Part shown: positions 56,950 to 64,000 of the stretch, piece after piece
How positions within the stretch are numbered: the stretch's first letter is position 1
Layout of the letters: the number at the start of each line of letters is the position of its first letter
Source of the DNA: Batillaria attramentaria
Taxonomy: Eukaryota > Mollusca > Gastropoda > Batillariidae
Length of the DNA stretch: 64,000 nucleotides
Assembly (NCBI GenBank): GCA_018292915.2
Contig: JACVVK020000033.1
Coordinates: 326,501 to 390,500 of the forward strand
Direction: 5' to 3'
Notes under the pieces: generated by a model
Told to the model about the DNA's origin: nothing
The model's input: the letters and a program-made list of their open reading frames with translations, nothing else
Database searches by the model: none
Position numbers and translations under genes: made by a program

Positions 56950-59081
56950 TTTGGTTACCGGATGGAGTCCGGTCGTGAAAATGGGGTTACAGACTACAAA
57001 TAGCTTCCGGGTCATACTCCGCTACATATAGTAGAAAATCTTTTGAGTGCATAGTATAAAAAAAAAAAAATGGCAATGTGGTGCTTTTTGTTGGCTTTGT
57101 AAACAAGTTTCATGCCAGATAATAGTAAAATTAGACAAAAATGAGGCTGGCCTGTGGACTATTTGTATTGAGCGGGTATGTGGTCGCTGCCAACTTTGCC
57201 AAAAAACGGAATATTGGAATTTGTTGTAGTTTACTCTACTCATGAGTCTATGGCTGCCTGGCTGCATTTCTAGGGTGTCATCTGCAACCTTATGTGTAAG
57301 AGGAATATATATGGCGTTTTCCTCCAAAAATGCATCAATGGTACGTAGCCGACAGCCTGTGGGCCCCAGTGCATTTTGGTCAGAGTTATCTCACTTGCGC
57401 TATGCTGTAATGCACTCATAGATTTTTTTTCTTGGACGCTGTCCTCGGTTGTAAGAATATTTTGTCCACATTTTGAGTGGCTTTTCACAAGTACTGTGCG
57501 ATATTGGTGTGCTCTAGAGTGAAACTGCGAAATTGTACTTTATTCAAGATCAGAAATAGTGTAATCAAGTTGACGAGATGACAAATCTACGTGGCGGAGA
57601 CCAAGACGAGGCCTCTTCCACACGCCTCTTTCATCACGCCTGTGCACCTATCAGACTCGTACATGTGCATACGCCTTTGCTTCTCTTCTATTGCAGCTGC
57701 TAGATTATTTTCATTCACACAGCAGCGTATACTGAACAAGTTGCTAGTACATGTACCAGCAGTTTTGTGGTTTGCATGCTTGTATGTTTTGCACTGATGA
57801 CTGTTGGGACTGAAGTACATGAGATCAGCCATCATATTTGTTGTTCTACAACTGTACTGGTCACTCTTGCTGCAGCCGCAACATGTTCAGTAATGTACAC
57901 AGAAACAGCTAAATCCATGCAGATGAACACATGTTAATTCAACCCCCCCCCCACCCCCCGCACACACACAGACACCTCTTTGATTTTCAGTTTTATTACA
58001 CTGATGATGTGCAGGTACACAAAATGCATGATGAATCATGAATCATGATATTTTAATATGAGAAAATACATGCTGGGGGGGACCAGATAATTAAGATGAC
58101 ACCTTGTTTGTTTTCAGTCATGAGAACATTTCACAATGACAACACAATGGAACCGAGTCAGTATTAAACTTTGAAAAGGAGATGGTTCTTCAAGTGAATG
58201 CGCGTTCAAAGACATGGGAGAAACAATGAAGTTTTAACCAATGCAGCACAGGCTGCCATGTGAAGGTTTATTTTTAGACTGTAGTATAAAGCCTTAACAA
58301 TAATTTCTAACAAACAGCTATGATTTTGAACAAACTGAAGCGGAAGGGGGCCGGCCACAGGAGATTGTTATTTTTAAGTTCAGTAATGCCATTTTGTTAT
58401 TCAGAATATAGCCAAGTTTCATTTTAAGGCAGAAATAGCACGAAAAGTTTAGTGAAAATCACTTCATACTCCTGCATCAAACATTTCAGTCATCAGTCCT
58501 ACGTGTAAATGCATCTACATGAATATCCCACCTCTTAACACAAAATCAAGTCCTACAAGAAAAGAGCCATTCAACAATACACAAACATAATTATTATTTA
58601 CATGGACCAAGCAACTCGGTGAAAACCCCCTTACAAGATGAAAAACTCACAAACCAGATTCAGCTTTGAGATGACTTTTTCCTTCTACATACCTGCAAAC
58701 TACTGTCCCTGCTTCAAACTCATGTAATTTACACAGGTACCCCAAGTCATTCCAACTCCATTTATACATAGCTTTCAGTAAGGTCACTGATCTTACACCA
58801 AGCGTGAATTGTTTTTTTTCTCGAAAGGAAACACCAGTAATTACAAACAGTTACAGAACGTTACATGCAATGTGAAACTTCAGAACAGTCATTCGATGAT
58901 GTAAGTGACACTGACGCAACCAACACTGGGAAAAAAATTTTCATGAAAATAACACAGCTTCACATGAAGTGACATGAATCACACTCAATAAAATCAAGTA
59001 TTGTGAAAACAACTGACAGGGCACAACACTTTTACACAGACTTGAGACACTGAACCATCTCAAATGTAGCATCAAAAATGA
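56950..59081. other. BRIX1 upstream region and SMARCA 3' UTR
   Basis: The segment just upstream of 56949 has CpGs (ccggatggagtccggtcg and nearby) and may be the BRIX1 promoter. From about 59081 down to about 57985 is probably SMARCA 3' UTR. No additional coding sequence was recognised between. Confidence 0.55.
57992..57997 (-). promoter_or_regulatory. Candidate SMARCA polyadenylation signal
   Basis: Minus-strand AATAAA about 1.1 kb after the SMARCA stop; another at 58267-58272 would give a shorter 3' UTR. Confidence 0.4.
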
Positions 59082-62000
59082 TCAACGTTTCCGCCCACTT
59101 CCACCAGGAGAGGAAACTCTGGACGACGCCCGTGAACTGCTGGGGCCTTCTCCGTCCGACTGGTCCTGTAACCGAGAAACTGGTGGATAAAGCTGGTGAA
59201 TATGATAATGTGAAACTTGACACTTCTTTTCTAGTCACGAATCTTCACCCAAGCAAAGCCTCACAAAACTCAGTGCTGTCTATATTCACAATTACCCATT
59301 GCATCTTACAACAGGAATGCGATCAGTAAGTCTGGGGTACGAACAGGGTGAAACTGATACTAATCATGAACTCTTAAACACTAGTATCTTCTGTACTGTG
59401 CAACAGAAGAGAGCAGAATTCACAAACATGTTACACTATTCTGCTTCCCTCTTGCTGTGCATCTCCACTTGTGGTGATCGAGCATCTTTACCGAGTTATG
59501 CAAGTGGGTGTTCAGCAAATCTAATCCTAGTCCATGAAGGTCTGTGAAGGTCTGTGAAAACTAGCAGCTACAGAAAATGTAAGTGCATTCAATTACCTTT
59601 CCACTTTCCTCAGTCTCATCATCGCTGATGACAGGCCTCATCTTCGTCTTGCGTTTAGCTTTTCGACCTTTGTCTTGCTGTGGGGGCTGCTGCTGCTAGG
59701 AACAAAAACAAATATTTTGAATACCATAGTGTACTACTGTCTTCTATACTATATCAAACTTGGTGTATCTTCAGCAGCCTCAAATATGACAGCAGAGTCC
59801 ACTTGAAAAAAACCCCCCAAAAAACATGCAAATCTTGACCATCCCAAAAATATACTACTTTCTGTTAGGTCTGAAAAGCAGTGTTATGACAAAATGCGTT
59901 GCAAAGATTTAAAGAATACCAACTAGTTTCATCAATGAATCCCATGATAAAGCATAATTTGCTACATATACAAATATACTTAATATGACAATCTACAGCA
60001 TATCTCATGTAGAAAGGCGGACTCACTTTCTTGCCTGATTCCCTGGGAGTCTTTTTTGGCTTTGCATCTCGACCTGCACAATATAGAAAACATCCAGTTC
60101 CATGAACAATTAGACAGACATCAAATTTTATGAAAACATTCAGATCACCTGTATAAGGACTAAAATTACAACAGAAGGCTTTCACTGTGCTTTCAGAATA
60201 AAGGGATTAACCACAGTGCCGACTTCTCCTTTCTCTTTTTAATTTCTTAACCCCTGTTTGAAAACACCACACCACACAGCCAACAATTTCTTGTTGTTGT
60301 TTAGGTCCGCGCAACCTACTTGTCTCATCATCTTCATCGTCGTCATCGTCATCATCATGCTTCAGCTGTTTCCTTGCTTTAGGACGTGGAGTCGCCACTT
60401 CCTCCTCCTCTGTGTCACTGTCTGAGGAGGAATCCTGAGTGAAGCCTTCCTTTTCTAGCTTCTCGCGAGCACTAGTGAACACTGACTGCAGGACGATGGA
60501 GTCCTCGTAGATCTGTATGCCAAGGACAGACAAAGCAAACACTTACTGTTAAGTGATTCCACAGATGTCTCACACTTGGGACACTAGTTACTCTTGAAAT
60601 TAGCACAGTCACAAACATAGAGAGAATCAAGGCCCTGATCCATTCCAGTGTTCCGTAGATTTTTTTCTTTTCAAAGAAACAAATAAAACAGAAAGCATGA
60701 CAAAATGTCATTTTTTTAAATCTGAAAATAATAGGCTGAAACTTACAACAGATCCCTCCATATTGAAACTCTGGGCATTCTGGCAAAGCTCCATCACATC
60801 ATTCTCAAGGTCATCCAGGCCTCGGTACTTGTGAGACTTGATACGATTCTGAAAAATCAACAGACATATGTTGAAAGTCAGCAGAACCAGAATAAACCAC
60901 AGATATCTAAGCAGTATCTTCATCATTATGTCCCTTCGTTTCGTTTAGTCCTTTTGGCTCCTAGAGAAGCACAGGGCCTCAACAGCTCTCCTCCATCTCA
61001 CTCTGTCCCTGGCGCAGGTCTTGGCCTCCTCCCATGTCAGGCCGGAGTCTCGAAGCTCGCAGTGCAAGCTCCTCCTCCAAGTCTGCTTGGGGCGCCCTCT
61101 CTTCCATTATGTCCCTTACCAGATTACAAGTCCTTGCCCAGATTCACTTTCACAATGAACAGTTTAGATTGCCAACGCTTCTAACTGACATCGTGGGGGT
61201 ATAGGGGGAATCCCGTATAGTATCATGTCATCTGGTATATCCGTAGAAGAAATGTAACAGTCCACATTGCGGTAACCAGGAAACGTGTTGACATTACTTA
61301 CATATATTTTCTTGAAATCCAGTGGCCTTGTGATGATCTCATAGTACTCTGGCAGTTCCTTTCGTGAAGGTAACTGCATGAACATGCTGCTCAGGATTCG
61401 CCCGTCACTGAAATTGCCAGTTCACAAAAGTCAATCACAATCACCTCCAAAAGTCAAATTCACATTCATTACCTAAAGCAGAAAACCAACTACAACATAT
61501 GTCGTAACTCCTAAGCAGAGTTACCACCCCTCATGTACAAGAAGGGAAGCATGGATTGCCACCCCATCCCAAACCACAAGGACCTCCACAGAAGAATCAT
61601 TATCCTCCTACTCATTATCATTATAGTAAAAACTGCCGCAGCACCTGAGCCATTCTGGGGAGGAATACTGCTGCGCTGCCAAACATTTAACATGCACAAA
61701 AAAAAAAGTAAATAAAATTTAAATAAATAAGCAAACCAGGTGACCAACCTGTCCTTGTAGTTGATGACCAGATTGTACAGTTTTTTCATCATCTTGGTAA
61801 TGCGGGGAGGGTTGGGGGTCGGTTTCTCCACTGGCGGCCTCCCCCTCTTCTTCTTCACCTTTGGCGTCTCCTCTTTGTGACTGTGATCGTCTGTCTTGCG
61901 CTTCTTACGCTTCTGATGTTTGGTGATCTCCTCGATCTCCTCTAGGTTTCCATCTTCAATCGCCTGTAACATAAGGAGAAAAAAAACAAATCACCTGAGT

Positions 62001-64000
62001 AGCACCACAGTCTTAAACAAGTCTTAAATCTTATGTTTGGCTAAGTCAGTAGGAACAATGAAATGGTATTTTCAATCACAAAACCTGCAGAAAAGCCAGA
62101 TACTGATAGTTACCGGAAGCCGTAGATCTATTGCTGAATGTTTTGTTGGAGATAGAGCTTATGACCTGAAGAATTACATTTATGCCATCCTGCAAATAAT
62201 AACATCATTTAGAAACCACCACCACCACTAGCACCACCACCAACAAATCAGGTTTTGAACAGTCTACCACTTACCCTCAGCCACTGTTTCTCTGTCAGAG
62301 AGTCTGAGTAATCCACTTCCTTGCGTGCGCGGGACCCTCGCCCAAAGATCTTGTCCTCTTCATCTTCAATGGTCAGTCTTTCAACCTGGAGAGACGAAAA
62401 ATAAAAAGGACATGTAACAGACGGCATGCAACACTTTTTTCCTGATGCTTCAGTGTTCCTTTACAGCTTTCAAACCTGAGGGTCACTTTGACCCTCTCTG
62501 TGAAATTCAGCGAGTCATGTTGTAAAATCAAAGGGTGAGACCCAAGTACTGAAGGTCTCTGTCTTCAAATTCACGCCAATCAAATTCCGGTAGCCTCCGA
62601 ACGTGCAACTTTCGTTTTGTACCCTTGACCGGTGCCTTCGGGAACTGCAGCAGTGATTGCTGTGCTGTCCGCTGCACTTGTTAAACATGAACGTTCGATG
62701 TCTTGACTGTTCAGTAGAACGAGACGTTCCTTCAATTAAATCACTCACGCTTGATAGTGTTTTTGACTTGGCAGCAAACAGAGAAGCAACATCCTGCCCG
62801 AATCATGTAGTTCATGTGAAACTAAGTCAAAGGACATTTTTCTGCTTGGGAAGTGTTTTATTCAAGAGCCAACCACAGCCGTCCATAGTAATTCCAATGG
62901 TCAGTCAGTAGTTATCACCTACACAGATACACAGACTTGGTACTACTGAACCCATTGTTTTACAAGACTACGCGTGATTTATGATGGACAGAATCAGAAA
63001 ACCCAGCACTAGGGCACACAATTCTCTGCTGTTTCCAATTCCAGCAATCGTCTGAGGTGTGTTGTTTAAGGTTCGGTTTTCAAGTATTCACAATTGTGCG
63101 TCACAATGATCTACAGCCTCAAAATCTCTGTGTCAGAATCTGAAATCTCTGCATAAACGATGCACCTGTGTGTAATATGGAACACTATGCCTTTGTAGTT
63201 TGTGTCACTCTCCTAAGAACATGGAATATCATTTGTGTGAGAAGATGATGAGATTCAAACTGAGAACAGTGAAACTACTCACCTCCTTTTCATCCTTCAG
63301 CAGCCAGGCAGGTAGCTCGTCTTCCTCCATTAGGCGAGGTTTGCGGTTTGGATCCCTGGCATCATTGCGGCGCCTCTCCAGATCCATTTTCTGAACAGAA
63401 CAGAGAATTACAACTTTAGTACAACCAATACAAACGAAAAGGCATGGAAATCACTGGGAAACAACCTGATTTATTGACACCTGCTATCAAACTGTAAAGA
63501 TCATCATTGTACCTGGTAAATCTCGAACTCCTCTTCTTCACGGGCCAACATCTGGTTGATGGTCTCATCATCAGGCACTTCATCCTCCTCCTGCAAGGCA
63601 AAGAAAACAGTTGTTCAGAATGAAAATGTATGTCCATGTTAAGCAATCATGGCAAAAGACTAAAAAATAAAAAAATGTTAAATAATTTTTTCAAAAATCG
63701 TCATCTCTATGACTAAAAACAACCAGCAATGTATAGATCTATCATACCAAGCTGCCTGTCCAACAGCAGTGACATTTAACCCTTGTGTATTACAAATGAA
63801 ATAGTCACGTGACCAAACGAAAAGTTTTCCTTGAGCATAACTATAAATGTGCTTGTTCATGCTCAAAATTTTTTACTGCTGCATGTGTGCAACTCGTAAT
63901 GCAATAAACTTGTTTAAAACTATAAAAATACTCGAAATGCACCACCATAATCACCTCGATGTGTGGCAATCCTGAAACGATACTGACCTCCTGTTCATCT
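59082..64000 (-). CDS. SMARCA4: Brahma/BRG1 (SMARCA2/4) SWI/SNF ATPase, C-terminal part, 5'-partial
   Basis: Catalytic subunit of the SWI/SNF (BAF) chromatin remodeller; the helicase domains lie beyond the right edge. Visible exons in transcript order: 64000-63987 (partial), 63590-63513, 63390-63283, 62385-62275, 61963-61749, 61407-61302, 60848-60747, 60512-60320, 60073-60027, 59695-59597, 59165-59082. Phases all fit. The SnAC region shows [38 protein letters not shown] and [21 protein letters not shown] Lys-rich stretch with the AT-hook-like KKKRGRPP follows. The bromodomain shows [36 protein letters not shown] and [10 protein letters not shown], with the acetyl-lysine-contacting Asn present, then [18 protein letters not shown]. 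The tail is acidic (Asp-rich) then Lys/Arg/Ser-rich. SMARCA2 versus SMARCA4 is not decidable; invertebrates usually have a single Brahma gene. Confidence 0.96.
60924..61117 (-). mobile_element. 5'-truncated LINE insertion with target-site duplication
   Basis: Minus-strand 61103-60945 encodes about 52 residues of a non-LTR retrotransposon ORF2 C-terminus: [19 protein letters not shown], then [18 protein letters not shown], then a TAA. An ACGAA-repeat tail follows. The 13-base sequence cattatgtccctt occurs on both sides, at 60924-60936 and 61105-61117, as a perfect target-site duplication. It lies in the intron between two bromodomain exons of SMARCA. Confidence 0.88.
61515..61720 (+). repeat. 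SINE family 2, 3' fragment
   Basis: 'gaagggaagcatggattgcc', 'tcccaaaccacaaggacctc', 'atcctcctactcattatcat' and 'gggaggaatactgctg', ending in an A run, parallel the last third of the element at 21418. The head is missing. It lies in a SMARCA intron. Confidence 0.6.

Overview
The window is nuclear DNA of a metazoan. All genes have many short exons with GT-AG introns of 0.1 to 6 kb, interrupted by CA/GT microsatellites, homopolymers, tRNA-headed SINEs and LINE debris. The proteins are clear animal orthologues, and the repeats resemble those I associate with molluscs, probably a marine gastropod; that placement is inference. There are no prokaryotic features. I assembled the genes by hand, joining exons only where splice sites, codon phase and protein family all agreed.

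Layout. (1) About 1-24.2 kb, + strand: a CC2D1A/CC2D1B (Lgd) orthologue entering from the left, 26 visible coding exons encoding four DM14 domains, a C2 domain and a C-terminal coiled coil. Its 5.7 kb second visible intron holds a CpG-rich segment, a possible nested 3-exon gene and a periodic satellite-like array. (2) 24.2-28.2 kb: intergenic, with a 115-base poly(G) run. (3) 28.2-37.7 kb, + strand: complete KAT14 (CSRP2BP/ATAC2) in 17 exons. (4) 37.7-40.4 kb: convergent 3' ends. (5) 40.4-52.4 kb, - strand: complete PAIP1 in 12 exons, with two PAM2-like motifs. (6) 53.3-56.9 kb, - strand: BRIX1 in 10 exons, apparently without the usual basic C-terminal tail. (7) 59.1-64.0 kb, - strand: the 3' part of a Brahma/BRG1 (SMARCA2/4) gene, with the SnAC region, AT-hook-like segment and bromodomain, running off the right edge.

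The genes are housekeeping functions: endosomal/ESCRT regulation (CC2D1), histone acetylation in ATAC (KAT14), translation via PABP/eIF4A (PAIP1), 60S ribosome assembly (BRIX1) and SWI/SNF remodelling (SMARCA). They are not an operon, and I see no evidence of a joint pathway. The least explained material is in introns: the roughly 190-bp periodic inverted motif and CpG-rich candidate gene in CC2D1, decayed exon copies in PAIP1, a minisatellite that copies a KAT14 splice donor, and a 5'-truncated LINE with a clean target-site duplication in the SMARCA bromodomain region. CC2D1 also has one apparent single-base frameshift.
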